Shown: positions 17,682-27,457, counted from the stretch's first letter. The stretch is 64,000 bases of DNA from SZUA-100 sp965248135 (GCA_965248135.1 CBDFIN010000012.1:1984001-2048000); one strand, 5' to 3'. Notes: generated by a model not told the origin, from the letters alone. Translations and numbers: made by a program.

Positions 17682-18221
17682 ATGAACAACCATATTCCTG
17701 AAATCAATCCTGAAAATGTCGATATTCCAGACGGCAAATCTCTTGACGAGTGGATTGAAAGCCGCACAGCGCGGTATCAAACCCGAAAGCTGGACTGGAA
17801 CGCGTTAAAGTTTCAAGCTGACTATGACCCAAAATACAAACGTGCTCAGATGCGTTATATGGGAACCGGTGCGACAGGTGTTGCAAGCGATGCCAATGTG
17901 GTTCCATCTGAAAATTTTACTTTTTCTACGATGGTACTGCCTGCCGGTTGTGAAGGCCCCTCGCACATTCACACCGACGCCGAAGAAGTATTTTTTATCC
18001 TGAAAGGCCAAAAAATCCGGCTGTTCATTGAGCATCAGGGTGAGACGACTGAAACCGTGTTGAGTGAGCGCGATCTGATCTCCATTCCGCCGGGAGTTTA
18101 TCGTGGTCTGATTAATGAGGGAATGGAAGAAGCGCTGATGTGCGTGATGATTGGTAACCCAAAGCCGGTAACGCCGACTTATCCAGAAGACCATCCGCTT
18201 GCCAAAGTCAAGCGCTCCTGA
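17682..18221 (+). CDS. Cupin-domain protein
   Basis: 179-residue single-domain cupin. Metal-binding motif 1 is visible around GPSHIHTDAEEVFFILKG (HxH and Glu) and motif 2 around ISIPPGVYRGLINEG, where the usual His is replaced by Tyr-Arg. CGGAG lies 7 bases before the ATG. It may be a small dioxygenase, an isomerase or a sensor for the Rieske substrate. The changed motif 2 makes metal-dependent catalysis less certain. Confidence 0.85.
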   Translation: MNNHIPEINPENVDIPDGKSLDEWIESRTARYQTRKLDWNALKFQADYDPKYKRAQMRYMGTGATGVASDANVVPSENFTFSTMVLPAGCEGPSHIHTDAEEVFFILKGQKIRLFIEHQGETTETVLSERDLISIPPGVYRGLINEGMEEALMCVMIGNPKPVTPTYPEDHPLAKVKRS

Positions 18222-18247
18222 TTTCAACCCGAATTGGAGGCTTTAAA

Positions 18248-19291
18248 ATGAATAAACAACAACGTAGAGAAATGATCGATGCCCGGGTTAATCAGGGCCT
18301 GAGAAGCAGATGGTACCCGATTTGTAAAACTGTCGAAGTTCGCACTGACCGACCCTACGGAGCGGTCGTTCTGGGGCAAAATCTCGTCCTTTGGCGTGAT
18401 AACGACGAAAACATACAATGCATTGAGGACTATTGCCCCCATCGCGGTGCACCATTGTCGCTTGGCGAGGTTCATGATGGTAAAATTGGTTGCCGGTATC
18501 ACGGGATAATTATGACAGGTGAAGGTATAATCGAGCGTGTTCCGGCGATGCCTGAATGCTCGTTTGAAGGCCGCAAGACCAATATCGCCTATTCGGTCAA
18601 AGAGCTGGCGGGAGCCGTATTTGTCTTTATCCCCGGCAAAACCCAGCAAGAGCCATTGCCGTTTGATGTGCCGGAAGAGTTTTCTGATCCTGACTGGACC
18701 GGGTTTCTTTGCACCGCTGTCTGGCACACAAACTATCAGCTTGCACTCGATAACCTGGCCGACCCGATGCATGGTTGTTACCTGCATGCCGAGAGTTTTA
18801 CACTGGCCTATGGTGCCAAACAGGACCTTATTGAACTGAGCGAAATAGACAAAGGGTTCAGGGTTTCCCGTGTTGCCCAGACAGGTGATAATTTCGATTG
18901 GGTCGAGATGGTTGTCACCGATGGCAATTTGTATTGTCATCTTGATATTCCCTACCCACCTGCAGCCGGGCCGGGCGGGCATATGCGCATCGTTGGCTTT
19001 CTTCTACCAATCGACGAGAACAGTTGCAAAGTATTTTTCTGGCGAATGCGCAAGGTTCAGGGGCTGGAGCGGGAAGCATGGCGTTTCCTTTATCGCGCCA
19101 AGTTTGAGCCTCGCCACTGGCACGTGCTTGAGCAGGATCGTGTTATGCTGGAGGAGATGACGCCAGATGCCGGCAAACGCGATATGCTCTACCAACATGA
19201 TTTGGGCGTCTCGCGTATTCGTCAGGTATTGCTCAAAGCTGCCAGTGAACAAATAGACGCTGAGGCATCTATTCCAGCGGCTGCAGAATAG
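18248..19291 (+). CDS. Rieske non-heme iron oxygenase, alpha subunit
   Basis: 347-residue ring-hydroxylating or O-demethylating oxygenase. The Rieske [2Fe-2S] ligands are Cys63-x-His65 (CPHRG) and Cys82-x-x-His85 (CRYHG). The mononuclear iron site includes Asp172, His175 and His180 in DNLADPMHGCYLH. Length and pattern resemble vanillate O-demethylase and phthalate 4,5-dioxygenase oxygenases, which need a separate reductase. No reductase or ferredoxin gene is in this operon, so electrons must come from elsewhere. GGAGG lies 7-11 bases before the ATG. Confidence 0.92.
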   Translation: MNKQQRREMIDARVNQGLRSRWYPICKTVEVRTDRPYGAVVLGQNLVLWRDNDENIQCIEDYCPHRGAPLSLGEVHDGKIGCRYHGIIMTGEGIIERVPAMPECSFEGRKTNIAYSVKELAGAVFVFIPGKTQQEPLPFDVPEEFSDPDWTGFLCTAVWHTNYQLALDNLADPMHGCYLHAESFTLAYGAKQDLIELSEIDKGFRVSRVAQTGDNFDWVEMVVTDGNLYCHLDIPYPPAAGPGGHMRIVGFLLPIDENSCKVFFWRMRKVQGLEREAWRFLYRAKFEPRHWHVLEQDRVMLEEMTPDAGKRDMLYQHDLGVSRIRQVLLKAASEQIDAEASIPAAAE

Positions 19292-19296
19292 TATTG

Positions 19297-20046
19297 ATGT
19301 TGCAGGGTCGGATCATACTTGTAACAGGAGCTTCTCGCGGTTTGGGGCGGGAAATCGCCCTGGAACTGGCTAAGCAAGGCGCATCTTTGGTGCTGGCTGA
19401 TATTGATGTTGAGGGCGGGCACCAAACGGAGGCTCTTATAAAAAACTCTGGCGCTACTGCCCGGTTCGTTGAAGTTGATCTTGGCGACCCATCTTCAATA
19501 AAACGCTTGGCAGGCAACATTGCAGGTACCGAAGGAAGTCTACATGGCCTCGTCAACAATGGAGCAATCGCGACAGGAATTGGCGGGAAATCTCATGACG
19601 AAATCGACATCGAAACGTGGGATAAAGTCATGGCCGTCAACGTGCGCGGCTTGTGGCTAATGACCAATTCTGTCGTGCCACTTCTTGCCAAATCCGGGTC
19701 GGGTCGCATCGTCAATATAGCATCCGATACAGCCCTTTGGGGTGCACCGAAATTACTTCCCTATGTGGCCAGCAAAGGGGCGGTGATGGCAATGACCCGT
19801 TCTCTATCACGCGAACTGGGCCCCAAAAATATTGGCGTTGTCGCTGTGGCACCCGGTATCTTAACAACCGAATCTACGGAGTATGTGCCCCAGGAACGCC
19901 ACGCCTATTATGAGAGCGGGAGAGCCGTTCCTGGCCCCGAGTCACCAGAAGATGTTGTTGGCACAATTGCATTTTTGTTGAGCAAAGCAGCCTTGACGCT
20001 GACTGGTCAGGTGCTGCCAACAAACCGGGGGTTTGTGTTCAAATGA
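19297..20046 (+). CDS. Short-chain dehydrogenase/reductase
   Basis: 249-residue classical SDR. Cofactor motif VTGASRGLGREIA is at the N-terminus; the next segment, LVLADIDVEGG, has an acidic residue after beta-2, which suggests NAD rather than NADP. NNGAIA follows. Catalytic Ser lies in IVNIASDTA and Tyr-x-x-x-Lys in LPYVASKGA. ATG 19297 is used; a TTG lies directly before it. The stop overlaps the next start as ATGA. Probably dehydrogenates a diol or hydroxy acid produced by the oxygenase. Confidence 0.9.
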   Translation: MLQGRIILVTGASRGLGREIALELAKQGASLVLADIDVEGGHQTEALIKNSGATARFVEVDLGDPSSIKRLAGNIAGTEGSLHGLVNNGAIATGIGGKSHDEIDIETWDKVMAVNVRGLWLMTNSVVPLLAKSGSGRIVNIASDTALWGAPKLLPYVASKGAVMAMTRSLSRELGPKNIGVVAVAPGILTTESTEYVPQERHAYYESGRAVPGPESPEDVVGTIAFLLSKAALTLTGQVLPTNRGFVFK

Positions 20047-20891
20047 ACCGCAAATCCCGCGATATAATTCTTGATGGAACAAGCGTTCGTATATGGGACG
20101 GTACCGGCGAAGAACATCTGATTATGCTGCACGGCATTGGCAGCAACAAGAACTCGTTTGATGCATTGGCAGATAATTTGCCTGAAAGTTGGACCCTGAT
20201 TGCCTGGGATGCCCCCGGCTATGGAAATTCAACGCATCTTTCGGAACTCACACGTGGTGTCAGTGACTATGCCGGACGATTGAAAACGCTATTGGACGCA
20301 TTGAATATCTCCCAATTTTTGCTTTTGGGCCATTCACTTGGAACTCTCATTGCTGCACGTTTTGCCACCCTTTTTCCTCTATCAACCAAAGGCCTGATAT
20401 TATTGGCATCAGCACAGGGGTATAGTGTTGCCAACGGTATTTTGCCAGAAAAAGCTCAATCAAGGCTGGATGATCTCGACCGGATGGGTGCAACGGATTT
20501 TGCAAAATCAAGAGCTGACCGGTTGATATTTAGACCAGAGCTGCATCCTGAAATTAAAAGGAAAGTAGTCAATTCAATGGCTGCGATAAATCTCCGGGGG
20601 TACACTCAGGCAGTTCACACGTTGGCAAGCGGCAATTTAAAGGCAGATGCTGGCCGAATATCAATATCCAGCCTTGTTATTGTCGGGGCTGATGATGTTG
20701 TTACACCACCCATTCAAAGCAAAAATACCCATCATGCTTTGTGCGTTGCAGCGCCTGATCTACCGCATGTTTATCTGGAAATTGGTAATGCCGGACATGT
20801 GGTTCACCAACAAAAGCCAGTCGAAGTTGCAACGCGGATTATTGATTTTGCGTGCACTGTTCATCCCGCATTGGCTGAGGTTGGGGCATGA
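20043..20891 (+). CDS. Alpha/beta hydrolase, possibly ring-cleavage product hydrolase
   Basis: 282-residue alpha/beta hydrolase. The oxyanion segment is LIMLHGIGSNKNSF, the nucleophile elbow is LLGHSLGTL (Ser), the acid is in IVGADDVVTPP and the His in EIGNAGHVVHQQ. In meta-cleavage pathways such enzymes hydrolyse the ring-fission product; the extradiol-type gene in the same operon makes that reading attractive, but an ester or lactone substrate is equally possible. It overlaps its neighbours on both sides by ATGA. Confidence 0.88.
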   Translation: MNRKSRDIILDGTSVRIWDGTGEEHLIMLHGIGSNKNSFDALADNLPESWTLIAWDAPGYGNSTHLSELTRGVSDYAGRLKTLLDALNISQFLLLGHSLGTLIAARFATLFPLSTKGLILLASAQGYSVANGILPEKAQSRLDDLDRMGATDFAKSRADRLIFRPELHPEIKRKVVNSMAAINLRGYTQAVHTLASGNLKADAGRISISSLVIVGADDVVTPPIQSKNTHHALCVAAPDLPHVYLEIGNAGHVVHQQKPVEVATRIIDFACTVHPALAEVGA

Positions 20892-21694
20892 ATAACGAAA
20901 AAGCAAACTACAGTGTTCCACCGGTCGAACGGGCGATCAGGGTTCTGAGATATATTTCCGATGGCCATCAATGCACAAACACCAGTCGTGCTGCCAAAGA
21001 GCTTGGTATCAACCGCACAACTTTGTTGCGCCTGCTCCATACTTTGCAGCAGGAGCGTATGATTGAGAGCGTCGGCGAAGCCGGGGGCTACGTTCTTGGA
21101 ACCGGCCTCATTCACCTTGCTGCAAGTGCCCTTTATTCACGCGATATTGTTCAGATTGCACAACCGGTGCTGAAAGAACTTGCTGTGAAACTTGGGCTGT
21201 CATCACATCTCGGCATCATTGAAGGCAGGGATATTCTCTATCTCCTGCGCGAAACGCCGAACCTGCATCTGATCAGTAATGTGCGTGTTGGCAGCCGTCT
21301 TCCCGCTCACGCAACAACCATCGGGCGGATAATTCTGGCCAATAGTGACGAAACCGGTTTTGCAGAAATATTTGAAAAAGAAAATCTTGTTGCCATAACT
21401 AACAAAACTGCGACCTCCCCAAAAAATTTGCGGCGGCAACTTGATGCTGATCAGAAAATTGGCGTTGCCTGGAGTGTTGGTAATTTTGAAGCTGGAATTG
21501 GGTCAGCAGCAGCGGCAGTATATGATGCATCCGGCAAGGCTGTCGCAGCGATAAACGTTACCGGCCCTGAGCATGAATTTGCCAGCAAAGCCGGACGACG
21601 TGAAGAAATCTATGCAGCAATGACTCAGGCTGCCGACCACATTTCTCATCAACTTGGGTTTATTATGCCATCACACCAAACAAAACTGCCATGA
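20888..21694 (+). CDS. IclR-family transcriptional regulator
   Basis: 268-residue regulator. It has an N-terminal winged helix (TSRAAKELGINRTTLLRLLHTLQ) and a C-terminal effector-binding domain with the family pattern (LGIIEGRDILYLLRE, HATTIGRIILA). It is embedded within the operon and so is expected to control its own transcription. The palindromes at 14743-14766 are the most likely binding site. IclR regulators of aromatic catabolism can repress or activate; the site position here favours repression relieved by a pathway compound. Confidence 0.93.
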   Translation: MNNEKANYSVPPVERAIRVLRYISDGHQCTNTSRAAKELGINRTTLLRLLHTLQQERMIESVGEAGGYVLGTGLIHLAASALYSRDIVQIAQPVLKELAVKLGLSSHLGIIEGRDILYLLRETPNLHLISNVRVGSRLPAHATTIGRIILANSDETGFAEIFEKENLVAITNKTATSPKNLRRQLDADQKIGVAWSVGNFEAGIGSAAAAVYDASGKAVAAINVTGPEHEFASKAGRREEIYAAMTQAADHISHQLGFIMPSHQTKLP

Positions 21695-21704
21695 GGAGAC
21701 AAAT

Positions 21705-22622
21705 ATGAACGATCAAATTCGAGTGGACTTCCTCAGGGGCATCTCCATGCATGCGCCAGACATGGCTGCAACCAGTGAATTCTATTCAGAAACCTGGGGC
21801 CTCAGCAAAGTATCATCCGATGACGGAACTATATATTTTCGCGGCACCGGAGGCGAGCCCTATATATATTCGCTGACGGATGGGGATAGTTTCGGCATTG
21901 AATATGTCAATTTCGGCATGACCAGTCGATCGCGTATTGATCAGCTATATTCTTATTTGGCAGACAAGCAGGCAGACTTGCTGGGCGAGCCGAAATCGGT
22001 CGCCACTCCAGGTGGCGGTTATGGATTTTCATTGCGTGATCCTGATGATCGCATCCTGCGTATTGTTGCAGATGTTGAAGAACACACACAAAGCGAACCG
22101 ACTTTTGCTCTGCCGGTAAAGGTCTCTCACGTAGTATTAAACACACCGGATCTGAAGGTTACCGAAGCTTTCTATCGCGATATGCTGGGATTTCGGTTAA
22201 GTGATTATTACGTCGACAGGATGTCGTTCCTGCGCTGCAATCAGGATCATCACTCAATCGGGCTATTTCACAATGCTCATGCAAGCCCTAACCACGTGGC
22301 ATTCGAAATGCCTGATATCGACAGCTACATGCGAGGCATCGGCCGGTTGAAACAAATGGGCCATGTACCAAGTTGGGGCCCGGGTAGACATGGGCCGGGA
22401 AATAATCCCTTTGCCTATTTTGTATCCCCATCCGGATTTGTCATTGAATTCACTACTGAGATTGAACAAATTGATGAGGATAACCATGAGCCGAGAGAAT
22501 GGCCCTGGGGCGATCCTGAATTGAGCGACCGTTGGATGACCGCAGGTCCCGCCACACCAGCAATGCGGGCAGTAATGCTGGGCAGGCCAGACAAGGGCTA
22601 TCCCGCCACTGGAAACCGCTAA
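21705..22622 (+). CDS. Vicinal-oxygen-chelate extradiol dioxygenase
   Basis: 305-residue two-domain VOC protein of the type I extradiol dioxygenase kind (2,3-dihydroxybiphenyl or catechol 2,3-dioxygenase-like). Likely iron ligands are His in VSHVVLNTPDL, His in SPNHVAFEMPD and Glu in GFVIEFTTEIE; HHSIGLFH carries further active-site His. GAGGAG lies 7-12 bases before ATG 21705. Expected to open a catechol-like ring. The ring-opened product would suit the hydrolase and dehydrogenases around it. Confidence 0.88.
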   Translation: MNDQIRVDFLRGISMHAPDMAATSEFYSETWGLSKVSSDDGTIYFRGTGGEPYIYSLTDGDSFGIEYVNFGMTSRSRIDQLYSYLADKQADLLGEPKSVATPGGGYGFSLRDPDDRILRIVADVEEHTQSEPTFALPVKVSHVVLNTPDLKVTEAFYRDMLGFRLSDYYVDRMSFLRCNQDHHSIGLFHNAHASPNHVAFEMPDIDSYMRGIGRLKQMGHVPSWGPGRHGPGNNPFAYFVSPSGFVIEFTTEIEQIDEDNHEPREWPWGDPELSDRWMTAGPATPAMRAVMLGRPDKGYPATGNR

Positions 22623-23414
22623 ATGGATTTACAACTCAAAGACAAAGTTGCAATTGTCACTGGTGGCTCCTCAGGCATCGGGCTTGCCAGTGTACGTCAA
22701 TTTTTGTATGAGGGCTGCAAAGTGGCTCTTTGCGCCCGAAATGCCGAGCGGCTAGAGGCAGTTCATCTAGAACTAGGGAACCAGTTTGGAACTGACAACA
22801 TACTGATTGAAACCGCATCAGTTTTGGACGCCAATGCCATGGCTGGATTCGCCGACAAGATTAAATCCCGTTTTGGCCGCGCCGACATTTTAATCAATAA
22901 TGCCGGCCAGGGCCGGGTCTCAACATTTGCAGAAACCTCAGACGAAGACTGGCGTGCGGAGTTGGATTTAAAGTTTTTCAGTCAGATTTACCCCACCCGC
23001 GCTTTTCAGAAAATGCTCAAATCGAGTGATTCAAGTGCAATTGTTGGCGTGAATTCCCTGCTGGCCTACCAGCCCGAGCCTCATATGGTATGCACCTCTG
23101 CCGCGCGCGCCGGTGTTCAAAATCTGCTGAAATCAAAGGCAAATGAGTTTGCACCCGATATTCGGGTGAATTCCATTTTGCTGGGCGTAGTCATGTCCGG
23201 TCAATGGCAACGCCGCTTTGAAAAGCGTGAAGACAAAAATATGAGCCGTGAAGATTGGTATGCCCGTCAGGCGGCTTCAAAGGGCATACCGCTCGGCAGG
23301 TTTGGCAATCCGGAGGAGGTAGCCAATGCAATTGTGTTCCTCGCTTCCCCCGCGGCGAGTTACATTACTGGTGCTCAGTTGGAAATCTCCGGCGGTGTTT
23401 CGAGGTTTATCTAA
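22623..23414 (+). CDS. SDR-fold protein lacking the catalytic Tyr and Lys
   Basis: 263-residue SDR fold with an intact cofactor motif VTGGSSGIGLASV and INNAGQGRV. At the place where active SDRs have Tyr-x-x-x-Lys it reads MVCTSAARAGVQ, so both catalytic residues are missing; the catalytic Ser is present in VGVNSLLAYQP. A subgroup of SDR proteins in aromatic-degradation clusters shares such a segment. It may use another mechanism or act as a non-oxidoreductase. Start abuts the dioxygenase stop. Confidence 0.85.
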   Translation: MDLQLKDKVAIVTGGSSGIGLASVRQFLYEGCKVALCARNAERLEAVHLELGNQFGTDNILIETASVLDANAMAGFADKIKSRFGRADILINNAGQGRVSTFAETSDEDWRAELDLKFFSQIYPTRAFQKMLKSSDSSAIVGVNSLLAYQPEPHMVCTSAARAGVQNLLKSKANEFAPDIRVNSILLGVVMSGQWQRRFEKREDKNMSREDWYARQAASKGIPLGRFGNPEEVANAIVFLASPAASYITGAQLEISGGVSRFI

Positions 23415-23416
23415 AT

Positions 23417-25108
23417 ATGCTTGTAAAAAACAAAATGAATACAGACCAAAAAGAGACCCAGGAATCAGTTGGAGATGCGATTGCGCGTCACCTGGCAGAT
23501 ATAGGCGTCAGCACAGTGTTTGGGGTTATTTCTATCCACAACATGCCGATACTGGATGCAATTGCACGGCAAAAACGTATTCGATTTGTACCTGCCCGCG
23601 GTGAAGCCGGTGCCATGAACATGGCCGATGCCTTCGCCAGAGTGTCCAATTCTCTTGGCGTTGTTATAACGTCGACCGGGACGGCGGCAGGAAATGCCGC
23701 TGGAGCACAGGTCGAGGCCCTGACCGCCGGTACGCCGCTTTTGCATATAACGACGCAGGTTGACCGGCAGTTTATGGACAGGGATCGCGGTGCGATCCAT
23801 GATGTTCCTCGGCAATTTGACATGCTAAAGGCCGTTTCAAAAACCTGTATCCGGTTGTGGGAAGTGCGAAGTGTTCATGCGACACTATCGGCAGCAACAT
23901 CTTCTGCACTTAGTGCACCAAGCGGGCCGGTCAGTTTGGAAATACCAGTAGATGTTCAACGCGAGTTGGTACCGCTGCAAGCAAACCTGCAAGCACCGGC
24001 TCAACAGCTTCCGATAGCAAACGACCATCAAATTGCTGAACTGGCTAAGAAAATTATTAATGCAAAGCGCCCAATGTTGTGGTTGGGCGGCGGTGCACGA
24101 GGGGCTCAAGAGCAGGCAAATGAACTCGTAAACAAGGGGTTTTGTGCCGTCACCAGCACCAATGGACGAGCAATCGTCGATGAGCGTAATGCAGCGACAC
24201 TGGGAGCATTTAACATGACACCGGCTGCTGAACAGATTTACGCACAATGCGATTTGATGATCATTGTCGGGTCACGAATGCGAGGAAATGAGACCAAAAA
24301 CAATAAGTTGGCTTTGCCCGAGAACCTCGTTCAAATCGATGCGGAGGCTACACAGGGTGCACGGAATTACCCGGTCTCAGAATTCATTCATGGTGATGCA
24401 ACTGATGTGCTTTCACGGTTATTAAACAAACTTCCCAAAAACCTCGAAACTGATCAAGAGTTCCACCACGAAATAGCAATAGCCCGCGCAAAATCTGAAG
24501 GGGCCTTACGGGATCAACTTGGCGTTTACCGGGTTATCGCCGACGCTTTGCAAGAGCGGGTTTCTGCCGGTGGCCATCCCTTTGTTCGGGACGTGACAAT
24601 TTCCAACTCCACATTTGGGAATCGCTACGTTCAACTGGATCAGCCGTGTCATGGTGTGCACGCTCTGGGCGGTGGAATAGGACAGGGTATAGCCATGGGA
24701 ATTGGTTCGGGCCTGGTTCCCGGTGTTGCAAAATCGATTGTTTTGGTAGGCGACGGCGGTGCACAGCTTGGACTGTCTGAATTGATCACGGCAGTTGATG
24801 AGAAGGCTAATCTGGTTTTCGTGTTGATGAACGATCAGGCCTATGGCGTGATCAAAAATATTCAGGACGCTCAATATGAAAGTCGACATCACTATTCTTC
24901 TCTCAAAACACCAAAGTTCAATTTACTCTGCAAATCTGTTGGTCTGAAACATCGCCTAATATCCAGCGAAGCAGATTTTGCCAGCACACTTGACGAAGCG
25001 TTGGCAGAGGAAGGACCATCGATGCTTGAGGTAGACATGTGCTCTATTGGTGAGTTTGCCCAACCATTCGCTGGCCCACCCGCTGGTGCCGCAGGCAAAA
25101 ATTCATGA
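23417..25108 (+). CDS. Thiamine-diphosphate-dependent decarboxylase or acetolactate-synthase-like enzyme
   Basis: 563-residue ThDP enzyme with the three usual domains. The N-terminal PYR domain has the cofactor-activating Glu in ARGEAGAMNMADAFAR. The middle domain starts near residue 190. The C-terminal PP domain has the ThDP motif GDGGAQLGLSEL ending in NDQAYG. Resembles benzoylformate, sulfopyruvate and phosphonopyruvate decarboxylases as well as acetolactate synthases. Followed by an aspartate-dehydrogenase-like and an aldehyde dehydrogenase gene, so a 2-oxo acid to aldehyde to acid series is a reasonable reading. ATG 23417 is used; ATG 23435 is an alternative. Confidence 0.88.
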   Translation: MLVKNKMNTDQKETQESVGDAIARHLADIGVSTVFGVISIHNMPILDAIARQKRIRFVPARGEAGAMNMADAFARVSNSLGVVITSTGTAAGNAAGAQVEALTAGTPLLHITTQVDRQFMDRDRGAIHDVPRQFDMLKAVSKTCIRLWEVRSVHATLSAATSSALSAPSGPVSLEIPVDVQRELVPLQANLQAPAQQLPIANDHQIAELAKKIINAKRPMLWLGGGARGAQEQANELVNKGFCAVTSTNGRAIVDERNAATLGAFNMTPAAEQIYAQCDLMIIVGSRMRGNETKNNKLALPENLVQIDAEATQGARNYPVSEFIHGDATDVLSRLLNKLPKNLETDQEFHHEIAIARAKSEGALRDQLGVYRVIADALQERVSAGGHPFVRDVTISNSTFGNRYVQLDQPCHGVHALGGGIGQGIAMGIGSGLVPGVAKSIVLVGDGGAQLGLSELITAVDEKANLVFVLMNDQAYGVIKNIQDAQYESRHHYSSLKTPKFNLLCKSVGLKHRLISSEADFASTLDEALAEEGPSMLEVDMCSIGEFAQPFAGPPAGAAGKNS

Positions 25109-25935
25109 GGCTTCATCATCTGGGAATCATAGGTGCTGGCAGCATTACAACTGAATTCCTGAAAGTACTGGGAAAATCGCTGGAACTTCCGCTGGAACGA
25201 ATATCTGTCTTGGCTCGACCGGGCAAAGCCGATGCAGCACTGGTGTTGAAAAAAATCGCCGCGAAAGCAACATCCAATCTTGTTATAATGGACAACTTTC
25301 AGTCGTTCCTTGATGGTGCTCCTGATCTGGCGGTCGAAAGTGCCGGGCATTCTGCGGTGCATGATTACGTTTGCACATTGCTGGAGAACGGCGTTGAGAC
25401 TGTTATTGCATCAACGGGCGCACTGAGCGACGAAGCACTTTACCACAAACTCAAAGCTGCTGCTGTGGCGGGTGATACAAGGTTGATCCTTCCTGCAGGA
25501 GCGGTCGGTGGAATGGATATTCTTGCAGCGCTTAGACATTCAGATGTGACATCGGTGACATACACTTCCCGCAAGCCGCCAAACGCATGGGCCGGCACCA
25601 AAGCTGAGCAAATACTTGATTTGAAAAACACCACTCAAAGATCAGTGTTTTTTGAGGGGTCAGCTCGGGATGCGGCAGTTGACTATCCCAAAAATGCAAA
25701 TGTTGCCGCGACAATTGCGCTGGCCGGCATTGGTTTTGAAGAAACCAAAGTTCGCATGATTTCTGATCCTGACGCACAGGCTAATATTCATGTGTTTGAC
25801 ATCGTATCAAGTGCTGCTGAAGTTTCCGTTAGAATCGAGGGAAAACCATCGCCAAAAAATCCTAAAACATCGCTCCCGACGGTATACAGCCTCGTTCGTG
25901 AAGTTGTCCGGCGGGTTGAGCCCATTGTTTCTTGA
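25105..25935 (+). CDS. Aspartate-dehydrogenase-like NAD(P) enzyme
   Basis: 276-residue protein of the L-aspartate dehydrogenase (NadX-like) family. It has an N-terminal Rossmann motif LGIIGAGSITTEF, the segment LAVESAGHSAVHDY, ILPAGAVGGMDIL, and a C-terminal QANIHVFDIVSSA with the conserved His. Family members interconvert aspartate or related amino acids with the imine/2-oxo acid. In this operon it could release ammonia from a nitrogen-containing fragment, which would hint that the substrate contains nitrogen. Overlaps the ThDP gene by ATGA. Confidence 0.85.
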   Translation: MRLHHLGIIGAGSITTEFLKVLGKSLELPLERISVLARPGKADAALVLKKIAAKATSNLVIMDNFQSFLDGAPDLAVESAGHSAVHDYVCTLLENGVETVIASTGALSDEALYHKLKAAAVAGDTRLILPAGAVGGMDILAALRHSDVTSVTYTSRKPPNAWAGTKAEQILDLKNTTQRSVFFEGSARDAAVDYPKNANVAATIALAGIGFEETKVRMISDPDAQANIHVFDIVSSAAEVSVRIEGKPSPKNPKTSLPTVYSLVREVVRRVEPIVS

Positions 25936-25942
25936 AGTGGCT

Positions 25943-27442
25943 ATGCCAATGAACACGTTTCCCATGCCCAATAATTTGATTTTCATCGGAGGTGAATGGC
26001 GTAAAGGTCGAGGTGATGAGATCACCTCCCATTTTTCTGCTGATATGAGCCTGAACTGCGTAATCAACGGCGCGTCAAAAAGCGATGGGTTGGAAGCGGT
26101 TGCTGCGGCTAAACGGGCACAAGAAAAACCGGAATGGCGAGACTTGAAACCACACGAACGGGCGCATTTTTTATACGCGATCGTTGATGGAATTTCTAAT
26201 AATATTGACCGGATTGCCTATGTTCAAAGCCGTGACACCGGCAAGACATTGCGCGAGACAAAAGCATTGGCGCAATCTGCCGCAGGCACTTTTCGCTATT
26301 TTGCCGCTGTTTGTGAAACTACCGATGAGAGCCTCACTGCACCACGCGGTGACTATCTGACATTTTCCACGCACGAGCCAATGGGCGTTGTGGCCGCAAT
26401 TACCCCGTGGAATTCTCCTATTGCCAGCGATGCGCAAAAAATCGCACCTGCCCTTGCTGCCGGAAATGCGGTCCTTCTCAAGCCCGCATCCTGGAGCCCG
26501 CTTGTTTCGCTAGAGCTTGCCCGGATAATCGAACAATCCGGTCTTCCAAAAGGGCTCTTTTCTGTTCTTCCAGGGTCCGGCGCAGAAATTGGTGAATTGC
26601 TGGTAACCCATCCCGATATTGCAAAAGTATCATTTACCGGCGGCACCGGCACAGGTCGAAATATTGCGATCAAGGCCGCTAAAAAACTGATGCCGGTTTC
26701 CCTTGAACTTGGCGGCAAATCACCAACCATCGTTTTTGAAGACTGCGATCAGGATCAAGCCATTGCGGGCATACTATTTGGCATTTTCTCCTCAAGTGGA
26801 CAATCCTGTATCGCTGGATCGCGCCTGTTTGTTCAGCGCAGCATATATGACGCGTTTCTTGCCAAATTGCTCCAGGCAACCAAAAATCTGGTGACTGGAC
26901 ACCCCCACGATCAGAAAACTCAGGTAGCACCTCTGGTTCATCCCGACCATCGAAGTGGTGTTGCCGGATTTGTTGATCGCGCAAAAGCTGAAGGGGGCAA
27001 GATTTTGACAGGAGGCGCACCTCCTGGCGATACCGCTTTATCTAAAGGCGCCTACTATCTTCCAACGATTATCTCCGGCCTTTCCAACCATTCAGAAATA
27101 TGCCGAGAAGAAGTATTTGGGCCGGTACTGGTTGTGCTGCCCTTCGAGAATGAAGAAGATGTTGTCGAAGCGGGAAATGATAATCAGTACGGACTGGCCT
27201 GTGGCATTTGGAGTACGGATTTTCCCCGTTGCTGGCGTGTGGCGAAAGCAATCGATGCCGGAACAGTGTGGATCAACACCTACAAACAATTCTCAATTTC
27301 CACGCCCTTTGGTGGTGATAAGGAAAGTGGTGCAGGACGAGAAAAAGGGCGTCAGGGTATGCTGGCCTACATGCGACAAAAGTCGATTTACTACGATTTG
27401 AGCGGATCGCCCCATCCCTGGGCCAGATGGCCAAACACTTGA
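25943..27442 (+). CDS. NAD(P)-dependent aldehyde dehydrogenase
   Basis: 499-residue ALDH. Catalytic Cys lies in SSGQSCIAGSRLF, the general-base Glu in SLELGGKSP, the Asn in ITPWNSPIA and the coenzyme motif in FTGGTGTGRNI. Start ATG 25943; ATG 25949 is possible. The ribosome-binding sequence is weak. It probably oxidises the aldehyde released by the ThDP enzyme or a semialdehyde from ring cleavage. Confidence 0.93.
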   Translation: MPMNTFPMPNNLIFIGGEWRKGRGDEITSHFSADMSLNCVINGASKSDGLEAVAAAKRAQEKPEWRDLKPHERAHFLYAIVDGISNNIDRIAYVQSRDTGKTLRETKALAQSAAGTFRYFAAVCETTDESLTAPRGDYLTFSTHEPMGVVAAITPWNSPIASDAQKIAPALAAGNAVLLKPASWSPLVSLELARIIEQSGLPKGLFSVLPGSGAEIGELLVTHPDIAKVSFTGGTGTGRNIAIKAAKKLMPVSLELGGKSPTIVFEDCDQDQAIAGILFGIFSSSGQSCIAGSRLFVQRSIYDAFLAKLLQATKNLVTGHPHDQKTQVAPLVHPDHRSGVAGFVDRAKAEGGKILTGGAPPGDTALSKGAYYLPTIISGLSNHSEICREEVFGPVLVVLPFENEEDVVEAGNDNQYGLACGIWSTDFPRCWRVAKAIDAGTVWINTYKQFSISTPFGGDKESGAGREKGRQGMLAYMRQKSIYYDLSGSPHPWARWPNT

Positions 27443-27457
27443 TAGATTGGAATAATT

